64,000 nt of DNA from Georhizobium profundi (GTDB lineage: Bacteria > Pseudomonadota > Alphaproteobacteria > Rhizobiales > Rhizobiaceae). The stretch is taken from contig NZ_CP032509.1 of the NCBI RefSeq assembly GCF_003952725.1, forward strand, positions 2,194,001 to 2,258,000, written 5' to 3'. Positions 9,557 through 17,586 of this stretch are shown here, piece by piece (within the stretch, counting starts at the first letter, position 1; each line of letters starts with the position of its first letter). The position numbers and the translations under genes were made by a program. The notes under the pieces are model-generated. The model did no database searches and was not told the origin of the DNA. It saw nothing but the letters and a program-made list of their open reading frames with translations.

Positions 9557-9876
9557 GGGCAGGTCTCCTTCGTGATTGTGCAATGCAACATATAAAGTGC
9601 CTACCTTCTTCCTTCCAGTGTTTGGAGGCAGGACATCTTGAGAAGATGAAAAAATGTGCAGGCTTTGTTTGGCGTACAAACTTTGATCAATTTTGGCTCT
9701 GTGCGCCCATATCGTGGGCAACTGCCCTGCCGCATCGTCCGAAGAGCGGGCCATCGAACGCCGCGAAATCCAAAGATGAACAGTCTCTTACCGAGCGCCC
9801 GCAAGCCTCCGGTTGAGTTGGCACGCCGTTTGCTCAGTTTGTTGCGGTGCATATGAAACCGTTGGAGGGAAAACGG
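9557..9876. other. 320-bp divergent intergenic region between bdhA and urtA
   Basis: No convincing gene. It holds the bdhA leader with a TGCA-A-TGCA palindrome at about 9581-9589 (possible PhaR-type site), a partial dyad TGCGCC-N7-TGGGCA at 9702-9720 that could be a weak NtrC site, and the sigma-54 promoter of urtA listed separately. The remaining sequence is unremarkable. Confidence 0.6.
9819..9834 (+). promoter_or_regulatory. sigma-54 (-24/-12) promoter of urtABCDE
   Basis: The sequence TGGCACG-CCGT-TTGCT matches the RpoN consensus TGGCACG-N4-TTGCW at every position, with the invariant GG and GC separated by ten bases. It lies 43 bases before the urtA start codon, giving a predicted transcript start near 9845. 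This implies NtrC-type enhancer activation under nitrogen limitation, consistent with urea uptake. The match is directly visible; regulation is inferred from the family. Confidence 0.88.
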
Positions 9877-11175
9877 ATGGCCGCTACCAATAAGAAATGG
9901 GTCATGATGACTGCCGCCGCGGCGCTTGCTGCGTCGACGGCTTGGACGGGTGCCTTTGCGCAGGAGGAAGGCCCGATCAAGGTCGGCATTCTCCACTCGC
10001 TCTCCGGCACGATGGCGATTTCGGAGACGACGCTCAAGGACGTCATGCTGATGCTCATCGAGCAGCAGAACGAGAAGGGCGGACTTCTCGGTCGTCAGCT
10101 CGAACCGGTCGTCGTCGACATCGCGTCGGACTGGCCTTTGGCTGCCGAAAAGGCGCGCGAACTGATCGAAGTCGAAGAAGTCGATGCCGTCTTCGGCTGC
10201 TGGACGTCGGTCTGCCGCAAGTCGGTTCTGCCGGTCTTCGAAGAGCTGAACTCGCTGATGTTCTACCCTGTCCAGTACGAGGGCGAAGAAAGCCAACGCA
10301 ACGTCTTCTACACCGGCGCATCGCCGAACCAGCAAGCCATTCCGGCAGTGGACTACCTCATGAACGAAGTCGGCGTGGAGCGTTGGGTGCTCGCCGGTAC
10401 CGACTACGTCTACCCGCAGACGACGAACAAGATCCTCGAGCAGTACCTCAAGGATGCCGGCGTTGCCGATGAAGACATCATGATCAACTACACGCCGTTC
10501 GGTCATTCCGACTGGCAGACGATCGTGTCCGACATCAAGACGTTCGGCTCGTCCGGCAAGCCGACGGCAGTCGTCTCGACCATCAACGGCGATGCGAACG
10601 TCCCGTTCTACCGCGAGCTCGGCAACCAAGGCATCGACGCGGTCGACATCCCGGTCGTCGCCTTCTCGGTCGGTGAAGAAGAGCTGGCTGGCCTCGATAC
10701 CGCTCCGCTGGTCGGCCACCTTGCCGCCTGGAACTACTTCATGTCGGTCGACACGCCTGAGAATGCCGAGTTCATCGAAGCCTGGCATGCCTTCATCGGC
10801 GACGAAGAGCGCGTGACCAACGACCCGATGGAAGCCCACTATATCGGCTTCAACATGTGGGTTGCCGCCGTTGAAAAGGCGGGTTCGACCGAGCCGGATG
10901 CCGTCATCGAGAACATCGTCGGCGTGGAAGTGCCGAACCTGACCGGCGGCACGGCCGTCATGCTGCCGAACCACCACATCACCAAGCCGGTGCTCATCGG
11001 TGAGATCCAGGCCGACGGTCAGTTCGACGTCGTCTGGGAAACCGAAGATCTGGTGGAAGGCGATGCCTGGTCCGACTTCCTGCCGGAATCGGCTGTTCTC
11101 GAAGCGGATTGGACGGAGCCGGTCATGTGCGGCAACTTCAACACCGAAACCCAAACATGCGGCAGCGGTTCCTGA
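9877..11175 (+). CDS. urtA: urea ABC transporter, substrate-binding protein
   Basis: UrtA is the periplasmic urea receptor of the UrtABCDE transporter. The protein has a signal peptide ending at AQ (TAWTGAFAQEEG). It is followed by the amide/urea-binding fold with KVGILHSLSGTMAISE, VFGCWTSVCRKSVLPVFE, LMFYPVQYEGEE and GTDYVYPQTTNKI, which are diagnostic of UrtA rather than LivK or AmiC. I use ATG 9877 (MAATNKKW), preceded by GGAGGG at about eight bases; frames extend upstream to a GTG at 9847. It is first in the operon and is followed by a strong hairpin that probably sets higher urtA than urtB levels. Confidence 0.96.
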   Translation: MAATNKKWVMMTAAAALAASTAWTGAFAQEEGPIKVGILHSLSGTMAISETTLKDVMLMLIEQQNEKGGLLGRQLEPVVVDIASDWPLAAEKARELIEVEEVDAVFGCWTSVCRKSVLPVFEELNSLMFYPVQYEGEESQRNVFYTGASPNQQAIPAVDYLMNEVGVERWVLAGTDYVYPQTTNKILEQYLKDAGVADEDIMINYTPFGHSDWQTIVSDIKTFGSSGKPTAVVSTINGDANVPFYRELGNQGIDAVDIPVVAFSVGEEELAGLDTAPLVGHLAAWNYFMSVDTPENAEFIEAWHAFIGDEERVTNDPMEAHYIGFNMWVAAVEKAGSTEPDAVIENIVGVEVPNLTGGTAVMLPNHHITKPVLIGEIQADGQFDVVWETEDLVEGDAWSDFLPESAVLEADWTEPVMCGNFNTETQTCGSGS

Positions 11176-11202
11176 CACCCTTCCCGTCAGGTCCGCAAAT
11201 GG

Positions 11203-11231
11203 ACGGGAGGCGGCTTCAAGTCGCCTCCCGT
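11203..11231 (+). repeat. urtA-urtB intergenic hairpin
   Basis: A perfect 10-bp inverted repeat (ACGGGAGGCG / CGCCTCCCGT, nine-base loop) follows the urtA stop by 27 bases. No T-run follows it, so it is more likely a transcript-stabilising or processing hairpin, or a leaky terminator, than a full stop. This is a common arrangement behind abundant binding-protein genes. Confidence 0.75.
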
Positions 11232-11282
11232 GCCTTCTGATCGAGACACGCCGTCCTCCCGTTTCTTGTTGAAAGTTGCTCC

Positions 11283-12923
11283 ATGACAGTCGACCGTGCC
11301 ATCGCACGTTGCGTCGCCGGATTTGCCTTCCTGTTGATGTCGTTGATCGCGGCATTCGCGCAGGAGGAATCCATTCCGCCCGGCAGCCCTGCCATCGATC
11401 TCCTGCGCCAATTGCCCGAGGGCAGCTTTCGCGAGCGGGGTGAGGTGATCGGAGCACTCGCGGACACCGGCGAGGTGGCACTGGTGCCTATCTTGCGCGA
11501 ACTGGAAGCCGGTCGCCTGTTCGTTGTCACCGAGACGGGGCAGATCGTAATTACGAGAGCCGATGGCGACGGCGTAATCGCGACCGACGTCGCGACGGGT
11601 GAAGAGATCGGAGCACTTGCATCCTCGGCGGTCGAGCAGATCCGCGTCAACAATCTCATCCGCCGCGAAGTGCGAACGGCCGTCAGTCAGCTCACCCTGA
11701 TGAGCCCCAACCCGGCGCGCCGGATCGCCGCTGCGCGCGACATGTATGCGTCCGCCAATGCCGACAGCATCGAAACGCTGGATGCGGCTCTGGCCGCAGA
11801 AGATGACGATGCCGTACGCGCGGTGATGGAAGAGGTGCGCGCCGTTGCCATCTTGCGCAGCGACGCGTCGCTTGAGGAGTTCGAGGCTGCGGTGGCCACG
11901 ATCGTCGCGCGCGGAGGGAGCCAGTCGATCGGCATCCTGCAGGGAGCGCTGTCGACGGCATCTGAGGAACTGCAGCCGACCATCCAGGCCGGCATCGCTG
12001 CGATCGAGCGCAATCTCGCGCTTTGGAACGTCGCCCAGAACATCTGGTACGGGCTCTCGCTCGGCTCGGTGCTGCTGCTTGCGGCCATCGGCCTTGCCAT
12101 CACCTTCGGCGTCATGGGCGTCATCAACATGGCGCATGGCGAGATGGTGATGCTCGGCGCCTATACGACATTCGTCGTTCAGCAGGTGATCCGTACATCT
12201 TATCCCGAGCTGTTCGACTGGTCTCTCGCGATCGCCCTGCCTCTGGCCTTCCTTGTCACCGGCATCGTCGGCATCGCCATCGAGCGTGGGGTGATCCGTT
12301 TCCTCTATGGCCGGCCGCTGGAAACGCTGCTCGCCACCTGGGGCATTTCGCTCATTCTGCAGCAGTCGATCCGCACCATCTTCGGCGCGTCCAACCGCGA
12401 GGTCGGCAACCCTTCCTGGATGTCCGGCGCATTCCAGTTCGGCGGGCTTTCCATCACCAACAACCGGCTTTGGATCATCGTCTTCTCGCTCGTCGTCTTC
12501 GCGGTGCTTCTTTTTGTTATGAAGAAGACCGCGCTCGGCCTGCAGATGCGCGCCGTCACCCAAAACCGTCGCATGGCCTCCTCGATGGGCATCCGCACGC
12601 CGTTCGTCGATGCAATGACCTTCGGCCTCGGCTCCGGCATCGCCGGCCTTGCGGGTGTGGCGCTGTCGCAGATCTCCAACGTGTCGCCCAATCTCGGCCA
12701 GACCTACATCATCGACAGCTTCATGGTCGTCGTCTTCGGCGGGGTCGGCAATCTCTGGGGCACGCTGGTCGGCGCCATGACGCTCGGTGTCTTCAACAAA
12801 TTCCTCGAGCCCTATACCGGTGCGGTTCTGGCCAAGGTACTGGTGCTCGTCGCCATCATCCTCTTCATCCAGAAACGTCCCCGCGGCCTGTTCGCGCTCA
12901 AGGGCAGGGCGGTGGAAGCATGA
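11283..12923 (+). CDS. urtB: urea ABC transporter, permease UrtB
   Basis: UrtB is one of two LivH/LivM-type membrane permeases. This 546-residue protein has a Sec signal-like N terminus (FLLMSLIAAFAQEE), then a ~210-residue soluble, helical-repeat-like region, and only then the permease core from about residue 250 (WYGLSLGSVLLLAAIGLAITFGVMGVINMAHGE, VVFGGVGNLWGTLVGA). The N-terminal extracytoplasmic extension is a known feature of UrtB and explains the length beyond ~300 residues of LivH. It overlaps urtC by ATGA. Confidence 0.95.
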   Translation: MTVDRAIARCVAGFAFLLMSLIAAFAQEESIPPGSPAIDLLRQLPEGSFRERGEVIGALADTGEVALVPILRELEAGRLFVVTETGQIVITRADGDGVIATDVATGEEIGALASSAVEQIRVNNLIRREVRTAVSQLTLMSPNPARRIAAARDMYASANADSIETLDAALAAEDDDAVRAVMEEVRAVAILRSDASLEEFEAAVATIVARGGSQSIGILQGALSTASEELQPTIQAGIAAIERNLALWNVAQNIWYGLSLGSVLLLAAIGLAITFGVMGVINMAHGEMVMLGAYTTFVVQQVIRTSYPELFDWSLAIALPLAFLVTGIVGIAIERGVIRFLYGRPLETLLATWGISLILQQSIRTIFGASNREVGNPSWMSGAFQFGGLSITNNRLWIIVFSLVVFAVLLFVMKKTALGLQMRAVTQNRRMASSMGIRTPFVDAMTFGLGSGIAGLAGVALSQISNVSPNLGQTYIIDSFMVVVFGGVGNLWGTLVGAMTLGVFNKFLEPYTGAVLAKVLVLVAIILFIQKRPRGLFALKGRAVEA

Positions 12924-14071
12924 TCACGCACGCCCTTCTGCGCGGTCTCGATGGCAAGGCTTGGCTCGTCGTTTCGATTCTCGTCGCGGTCGCGATCTTC
13001 GTCCCGGCCTCGAACCTGCTGCTCTCGCCTGATCATCCGCTTTATGTGCCGAACTATCTCGTCGCGCTCATGGGCAAATATCTATGCTACGCGATGCTCG
13101 CTCTCGCGCTCGATCTCGTCTGGGGCTATTGCGGGATCCTGTCGCTCGGCCATGGCGCTTTCTTCGCGCTCGGCGGCTATGCCATGGGCATGTATTTGAT
13201 GCGCCAGATCGGCAACCGCGGCGTTTACGGCAATGCCGAGCTGCCCGACTTCATGGTGTTTCTCAACTGGACGGAGCTGCCCTGGTACTGGTGGGGCTTC
13301 GACATGTTCTGGTTCGCCATGCTGATGGTCATGGTCGTTCCCGGTCTTCTCGCTTTCGTCTTCGGCTGGTTCGCCTTCCGAAGCCGCGTCACAGGCGTCT
13401 ATTTGTCGATCATCACCCAGGCGATGACCTACGCGCTTCTGCTCGCCTTCTTCCGCAACGACATGGGGTTTGGCGGCAATAACGGCCTGACGGACTTCCG
13501 CGAAATCCTCGGCTTCTCGATCCGGGCGCCGGAAACGCGGGCGTCGCTCTTTGCCGCCACGGCAATCATGCTGGCCATCGCCTTCGTCGTGTGCTCGGCG
13601 ATCGTCAATTCCAAGCTCGGCAAGCTGATGATCGCGGTGCGCGATGCGGAAAGCCGCACACGCTTCCTCGGCTACCGTCCGGAATATGTGAAGCTCTTCG
13701 CCTTCGTCGTTTCTGCAGTCATCGCCGGAATTGCGGGGGCGCTTTACGTGCCGCAGGTGGGGATCATCAATCCCGGTGAATTCGCGCCTGCAAACTCCAT
13801 CGAAGTGGTGGTCTGGACCGCTCTTGGCGGGCGTGGCACGCTGATCGGGCCGATCATCGGAGCGATCCTGGTCAACGTCACAAAGTCCTATTTCACGATC
13901 GCATATCCCGACCTCTGGCTGTTCGCACTGGGTGCGCTCTTCGTCTTCGTTACCATCTTCCTGCCCAAGGGCATCCTCGGCATCGCCACGGGCCTGATGG
14001 CGCGCGTCGATCGGCGACGCCTGCCTCCCGAGTCCACCGCTGACGCGGCCAAACCGACACCGGCGGAGTGA
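12920..14071 (+). CDS. urtC: urea ABC transporter, permease UrtC
   Basis: The second membrane permease (383 residues), LivM-type. Multiple hydrophobic segments surround the family motifs LDLVWGYCGILSLGHGAFFALGG, SRVTGVYLSIITQA, VRDAESRTRFLGY and VWTALGGRGTLIGP. The ATG at 12920 overlaps the urtB stop (ATGA), and the longer open frame upstream is only read-through in the urtB region. It pairs with UrtB to form the channel energised by UrtD and UrtE. Confidence 0.95.
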   Translation: MITHALLRGLDGKAWLVVSILVAVAIFVPASNLLLSPDHPLYVPNYLVALMGKYLCYAMLALALDLVWGYCGILSLGHGAFFALGGYAMGMYLMRQIGNRGVYGNAELPDFMVFLNWTELPWYWWGFDMFWFAMLMVMVVPGLLAFVFGWFAFRSRVTGVYLSIITQAMTYALLLAFFRNDMGFGGNNGLTDFREILGFSIRAPETRASLFAATAIMLAIAFVVCSAIVNSKLGKLMIAVRDAESRTRFLGYRPEYVKLFAFVVSAVIAGIAGALYVPQVGIINPGEFAPANSIEVVVWTALGGRGTLIGPIIGAILVNVTKSYFTIAYPDLWLFALGALFVFVTIFLPKGILGIATGLMARVDRRRLPPESTADAAKPTPAE

Positions 14072-14076
14072 CAGCC

Positions 14077-14847
14077 ATGAATGTTCAGGCATCCCCGGAT
14101 CGCGCGGAAGACCGGCCGCTGCTTTATCTCAACGGCGTTTCGGTCTCCTTCGATGGTTTCCGCGCCATCAACAATCTCTCGCTGTACTTGGAGCGTGGGG
14201 AGATGCGGGCGATCATCGGCCCAAACGGCGCCGGCAAGACAACGATGATGGACATTATCACCGGCAAGACACGCCCCGACAGCGGCGAGGTCTTCTTCGA
14301 TGGCACGATCGACCTCACTCAGCATGACGAGCCCGCGATCGCGACTTTCGGCATAGGCCGCAAATTCCAGAAGCCGACGGTCTTCGAAAGCCACACAGTC
14401 GAGGACAATCTGCTCATGGCGCTGCAGGGCAGCCGCGGTGTTCTCGGCCAGCTGTTCTATCGGCTGAACCGCGACGACGCTGCCAAGATCTCGGAGATCC
14501 TCGAGACGACGCGACTGTCCGCCCGCCGCAGCGATCTGGCCGCCAATCTAAGCCATGGCCAGAAGCAATGGCTCGAGATCGGCATGCTTCTCGCGCAGAA
14601 CCCCAAGCTGCTGCTGGTCGACGAGCCGGTGGCGGGCATGACCGATGCCGAGACGGAAGAGACGGCGCGGCTCCTGAAGGAGATCGCGCAGGACCATTCC
14701 GTCATCGTCGTCGAGCACGACATGCACTTCGTGCGCGAACTTGGCGTCAAGGTCAGCTGCTTGCACGAAGGATCGGTGTTGTCTGAAGGATCGCTCGATC
14801 ATGTCAGCAAGGATCCACGCGTCATCGAAGTCTATCTTGGGCGTTAG
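14077..14847 (+). CDS. urtD: urea ABC transporter, ATPase UrtD
   Basis: The LivG-type ATPase (256 residues from ATG 14077) has Walker A GPNGAGKTT, signature LSHGQKQWLEIGMLL (LSHGQ variant typical of UrtD), Walker B LLLVDEPVAGM and a switch His in VVEHDMHFV. A GTG at 14068 overlapping the urtC stop (GTGA) is an alternative start three codons earlier. I prefer the ATG because GGAG lies about ten bases before it. It works with UrtE as the nucleotide-binding pair. Confidence 0.94.
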   Translation: MNVQASPDRAEDRPLLYLNGVSVSFDGFRAINNLSLYLERGEMRAIIGPNGAGKTTMMDIITGKTRPDSGEVFFDGTIDLTQHDEPAIATFGIGRKFQKPTVFESHTVEDNLLMALQGSRGVLGQLFYRLNRDDAAKISEILETTRLSARRSDLAANLSHGQKQWLEIGMLLAQNPKLLLVDEPVAGMTDAETEETARLLKEIAQDHSVIVVEHDMHFVRELGVKVSCLHEGSVLSEGSLDHVSKDPRVIEVYLGR

Positions 14848-14856
14848 GAGGAAGTG

Positions 14857-15015
14857 ATGGGATTTTGGCACGGATTGCGGGTGCTCATGCAGCCTCTGCC
14901 CACGGCGAAGCCGGCGCATATGGAGTTGCGCCTGAGCGGGCTGGTGCCCGTGCCGCACATCGTGTGGGCTTGGCAGCCGAAGTCTGCGGCGAAAGAGGAC
15001 GACCGCGATGCTTGA
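14857..15015 (+). CDS. 52-residue ORF between urtD and urtE, unknown function
   Basis: I do not recognise this protein. The ORF starts nine bases after the urtD stop with an excellent Shine-Dalgarno sequence (AGGAGGAA) at the right spacing, and its 3' end overlaps urtE by eight bases. It is therefore set up as a coupled cistron. The product begins MGFWHGLRVLMQPLP, is Pro/Trp-rich in the middle (VPHIVWAWQPK) and ends in a charged KEDDRDA tail. No signal peptide or clear membrane segment is seen. It could be an accessory peptide of the transporter or merely a coupling ORF that delivers ribosomes to urtE. Confidence 0.55.
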   Translation: MGFWHGLRVLMQPLPTAKPAHMELRLSGLVPVPHIVWAWQPKSAAKEDDRDA

Positions 15016-15703
15016 GGTGGAAGACGCGAACCTTCACTACGGCGCGGCTCAAGCGTTGCGCGGCGTGTCCATGAAAGCGGAGCCCGCGAAGATCACCTGT
15101 GTGCTTGGCCGAAACGGCGTCGGCAAGACCAGCCTGATGCGCGCGATCGTCGGCCATCACCCCTTAAGTTCGGGCATCGTGCGCTTCGAAGGCCGCGAAT
15201 TCGGCCGGCGCGCCGCCTATGATCGCGCCCGTTCCGGCATTGCGTTCGTGCCGCAGGGCAGGGAGATTTTTCCGCTGCTGACCGTTCGGGAAAACCTGGA
15301 GACCGGATTTGCGCCCCTGAAGCGCGACCACAAGACGATCCCCGATCATGTGTTCGAACTGTTTCCGGTGCTGAACGATATGCTCGGTCGGCGCGGCGGG
15401 GATTTGTCGGGTGGCCAGCAGCAACAGCTGGCGATTGGTCGCGCACTCGTCACCCGACCAAAGCTTTTGGTTCTGGATGAGCCGACAGAAGGTATTCAGC
15501 CTTCGATCATCAAGGATATCGGGCGGGCGATCCGCTATCTGCGCGATAGCGCGGGCCTCGCGATCGTCCTTGTCGAGCAGTATTTGGATTTCTGTCGGGA
15601 GCTTGCAGACGAGGTCTACATCATGGATCGCGGCGAGGTGGTTCATCAGGGGCCGGCGGAGGATCTCGATCGTCAAGACGTCCGCCGGCACCTGACCGTT
15701 TAA
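15008..15703 (+). CDS. urtE: urea ABC transporter, ATPase UrtE
   Basis: The LivF-type ATPase (231 residues) has Walker A LGRNGVGKTS, signature LSGGQQQQLAIGRAL, Walker B LLVLDEPTEGIQPS and the GIAFVPQGREIFP Q-loop region typical of UrtE. It starts at ATG 15008 inside the end of the small upstream ORF. It is the last gene of the urea operon. Only 15 bases separate its stop from the convergent sodC stop, and I see no clear terminator there. Confidence 0.95.
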   Translation: MLEVEDANLHYGAAQALRGVSMKAEPAKITCVLGRNGVGKTSLMRAIVGHHPLSSGIVRFEGREFGRRAAYDRARSGIAFVPQGREIFPLLTVRENLETGFAPLKRDHKTIPDHVFELFPVLNDMLGRRGGDLSGGQQQQLAIGRALVTRPKLLVLDEPTEGIQPSIIKDIGRAIRYLRDSAGLAIVLVEQYLDFCRELADEVYIMDRGEVVHQGPAEDLDRQDVRRHLTV

Positions 15704-15718
15704 GCTATCGAAGCACGA

Positions 15719-16285
15719 TCAGTTCGCGGCTTCGATGACGCCGCAGGCAATGCGGTCGCCGCTGTCGCCTGCCGGATCGGTCATGTAGTCGTCAGCGCCG
15801 GCATGGATGATGAAGGCTGCGCCATCGTCATCCAGGATGACCGTGCCGGCGTCTCCTGAAAGGGCGATATCTGAGACGAAGAACTCGGCATGCGCGATGC
15901 CGTCTTCCTGGACATGCACGTTCGGCAGATCGCCCGGATGCGGACCATTGGGGTTCAGTACACCATGCTCACCATCGCCCGAAACATGGCCGCCGGCGGC
16001 CTCATGGCCACCTTCGGCATCGCATGTGCCGGTCTCGTGAAGATGCACGCCGTGCGGGCCGGGTTCGAGCCCACTGGCTTCGATCTCGATGATGACGATG
16101 CCCGTTGGCGTTTCCGTCAAAGTCACGGTGCCTTCGATGCCGTCGCCTTCGAGCGTGGCGGTGGCAGTGATCAGATCGCCCGTTTCTTCAGGCATGCCCG
16201 CTGCATCCTGCGCCATGGCGGCCGGGGCCATGGCAAAAGGGGAAATCGTGGCCGCAAGGAAGGTCGCGCACAAAAGCTTCTTCAT
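15719..16285 (-). CDS. sodC: Cu/Zn superoxide dismutase, periplasmic
   Basis: SodC dismutates superoxide in the periplasm. The 188-residue precursor starts MKKLLCATF and has a signal peptide ending near AMAQD. Copper and zinc ligands are visible: HGVHLHETG, the following GGHEAAGGH and DGEHGVLNPNGPHPGDLPNV zinc loop, and the downstream His in FIIHAGADDY. Two Cys (ETGTCDAE and RIACGVIE) can form the conserved disulfide. I use ATG 16285; a frame extension to 16348 precedes the signal peptide and is unlikely. Its stop faces urtE. Confidence 0.92.
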   Translation of the reverse strand: MKKLLCATFLAATISPFAMAPAAMAQDAAGMPEETGDLITATATLEGDGIEGTVTLTETPTGIVIIEIEASGLEPGPHGVHLHETGTCDAEGGHEAAGGHVSGDGEHGVLNPNGPHPGDLPNVHVQEDGIAHAEFFVSDIALSGDAGTVILDDDGAAFIIHAGADDYMTDPAGDSGDRIACGVIEAAN

Positions 16286-16345
16286 CGTCGTCTCCGTGAA
16301 AAATTTGGGATTGAAGTACCGGGAGGACCTGGCCGGCTTGGCCGA

Positions 16346-16376
16346 CAAAAAAGGCTGCCGCTGGTTGCGGCAGCCT
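16346..16376 (-). terminator. rho-independent terminator
   Basis: A 9-bp GC-rich stem (GGCTGCCGC / GCGGCAGCC, loop TGGTT) is followed on the minus strand by six T. It ends the transcript of the secreted protein gene at 16395-16934 and isolates it from sodC. Confidence 0.9.
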
Positions 16377-16394
16377 CCAAAGTTTGAGGGTGCC

Positions 16395-16934
16395 TTACTG
16401 CGTCACGACCACTTCGCAGATTTCGACCAAGGCACCGGTTACGGTAACGGCGTCGGCACATTGCGCGAGCACCAGTTGCTGCTCTTCAGGTGTCAGTGAA
16501 GAAAAGGCCGCCATGATCTGATCGGGTGCAACGGCCTCGGTGCGCGTTGAGTCGGTGAAGAAATCATCAGCCGAGGAGCCCAGATTCCCGAAGACGCCTT
16601 CGGTCTCGACGCCCGTGTCGACGTCGACTTCCGTATCTGTATCGAGCTCTCCATCGATTTCGGCGTCTGTGCCAGTCGCCGTGCCCGCGTCAACGCCCGC
16701 ATCGACATCGGCGTCAGCGCCAGCGTCGACCCCGGTGTCCGTGCCGGCACCAGCGTCGGTGTCAGTTCCAGCACCGGCATCCGCACCTGCGGCAGCGTCG
16801 GCACCTCCAGCCTCGGCACCGCCGCCAGCACTCGCGCCGCCACCGGCTTCAGCGCCGCCGCCTGCGTCCTGGGCAAAGGCAGCGCCGGTCATCAGCGCGA
16901 GGCTCATTGTGGATGCGAGAAGTAGCTTTTTCAT
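16395..16934 (-). CDS. secreted low-complexity Ala/Gly/Asp/Thr protein, unknown function
   Basis: A 179-residue exported protein that I do not recognise as a family. It has a clear signal peptide (MKKLLLASTMSLALMTGAAFAQ). A Gly/Ala-rich stretch follows, then degenerate alternating Asp-Ala/Asp-Thr repeats (GTDTDAGAG, GADADVDAGVDAG, DGELDTDTEVD) up to about residue 112. The C-terminal ~65 residues are ordered-looking, with SSADDFFTD, LTPEEQQLVLAQCADAV and two Cys. The acidic repeats could bind cations, but this is only a compositional guess. It has its own terminator, so it is a monocistronic gene. Confidence 0.8.
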   Translation of the reverse strand: MKKLLLASTMSLALMTGAAFAQDAGGGAEAGGGASAGGGAEAGGADAAAGADAGAGTDTDAGAGTDTGVDAGADADVDAGVDAGTATGTDAEIDGELDTDTEVDVDTGVETEGVFGNLGSSADDFFTDSTRTEAVAPDQIMAAFSSLTPEEQQLVLAQCADAVTVTGALVEICEVVVTQ

Positions 16935-17039
16935 TGCTTTATCCTCCGTCAGTCATTGTCCCTGTGTCATCCCAACGCGATCTATCCTCGCCTGTTCCCG
17001 ATCGCACCGCAGGTTAGCGAGGTCTCACATTCGAATGGC

Positions 17040-17495
17040 CTAACGCTCGCTGGGGCCACCGTCGCCCGCATAACGCTCCAGTGCAGCCATGGCCTCGACC
17101 AGATGGTTCGTTGCCTCGGGGCCGATCGCCGACAGCAGCTTCGACTCGTAAGTGCGGGCCATGCTCGAAAGCTCCTGAAAGCGCAGGCCGCCCTCACGCG
17201 TCAGTTGCAGCCGTTCCACCCGTCGATCTGCGTCATCTGTCGTCCGGCTGATCCATCGACGTTTCTCCAGAGAAAACACGGCGCGGCTGACCTTCGTCTT
17301 GTGCATGGACGAGTGCGCACCGATCGCCGTTGCCGTGATCGTACCGAACTGGCCGATGGTGGCGAAGACGCGCCATTCGGGCCGGGTCAGACCGTGGCGC
17401 TCGCGGTAGAGCGCGGCAAAATCGCGGCTGACGATTTCGGCCGCGCGTGCCAGCCGGTAGGGCAGGAATTCTTCCAGTTTCAAGGTCGATGTCAC
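17040..17495 (-). CDS. MarR-family regulator, probable homogentisate-pathway repressor
   Basis: A 151-residue winged-helix regulator with MarR-type layout: LPYRLARAAEIVSRDFAALYRERHGLTRPEWRVFATI, recognition region AIGAHSSMHKTKVSRAVFSLEKRRWI and wing TTDDADRRVERLQLT. It is divergently transcribed from hmgA, with 91 bases between them that contain a GTTA-N7-TAAC dyad. By analogy with known aromatic-catabolism MarR proteins it probably represses hmgA and the following genes until a pathway intermediate binds. The regulatory target is inferred from position. Confidence 0.88.
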   Translation of the reverse strand: MTSTLKLEEFLPYRLARAAEIVSRDFAALYRERHGLTRPEWRVFATIGQFGTITATAIGAHSSMHKTKVSRAVFSLEKRRWISRTTDDADRRVERLQLTREGGLRFQELSSMARTYESKLLSAIGPEATNHLVEAMAALERYAGDGGPSER

Positions 17496-17527
17496 GATCG
17501 TCTCTCTCGCTCGGCGGTGGCTTGATA

Positions 17528-17542
17528 GTTACAAAATATAAC
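17528..17542. promoter_or_regulatory. candidate MarR operator in the hmgA/marR divergent region
   Basis: GTTA-CAAAATA-TAAC forms a short dyad in an AT-rich patch midway between the divergent genes, 45 bases before the hmgA start. It could be bound by the adjacent MarR protein and cover both promoters. The dyad is short, so this is a suggestion only. Confidence 0.4.
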
Positions 17543-17586
17543 GGTTACATCCGCAACGAATTTCACGTGGATGGGAGGAGACCGCC

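Noticed and set aside
9601..11481. A 626-codon open frame on the minus strand
   Set aside because: It is the shadow of urtA and has no recognisable domain or ribosome site.
14068..14076. GTG 14068 as the urtD start
   Set aside because: It is possible through GTGA overlap, but the ATG nine bases later has a better spaced ribosome site.
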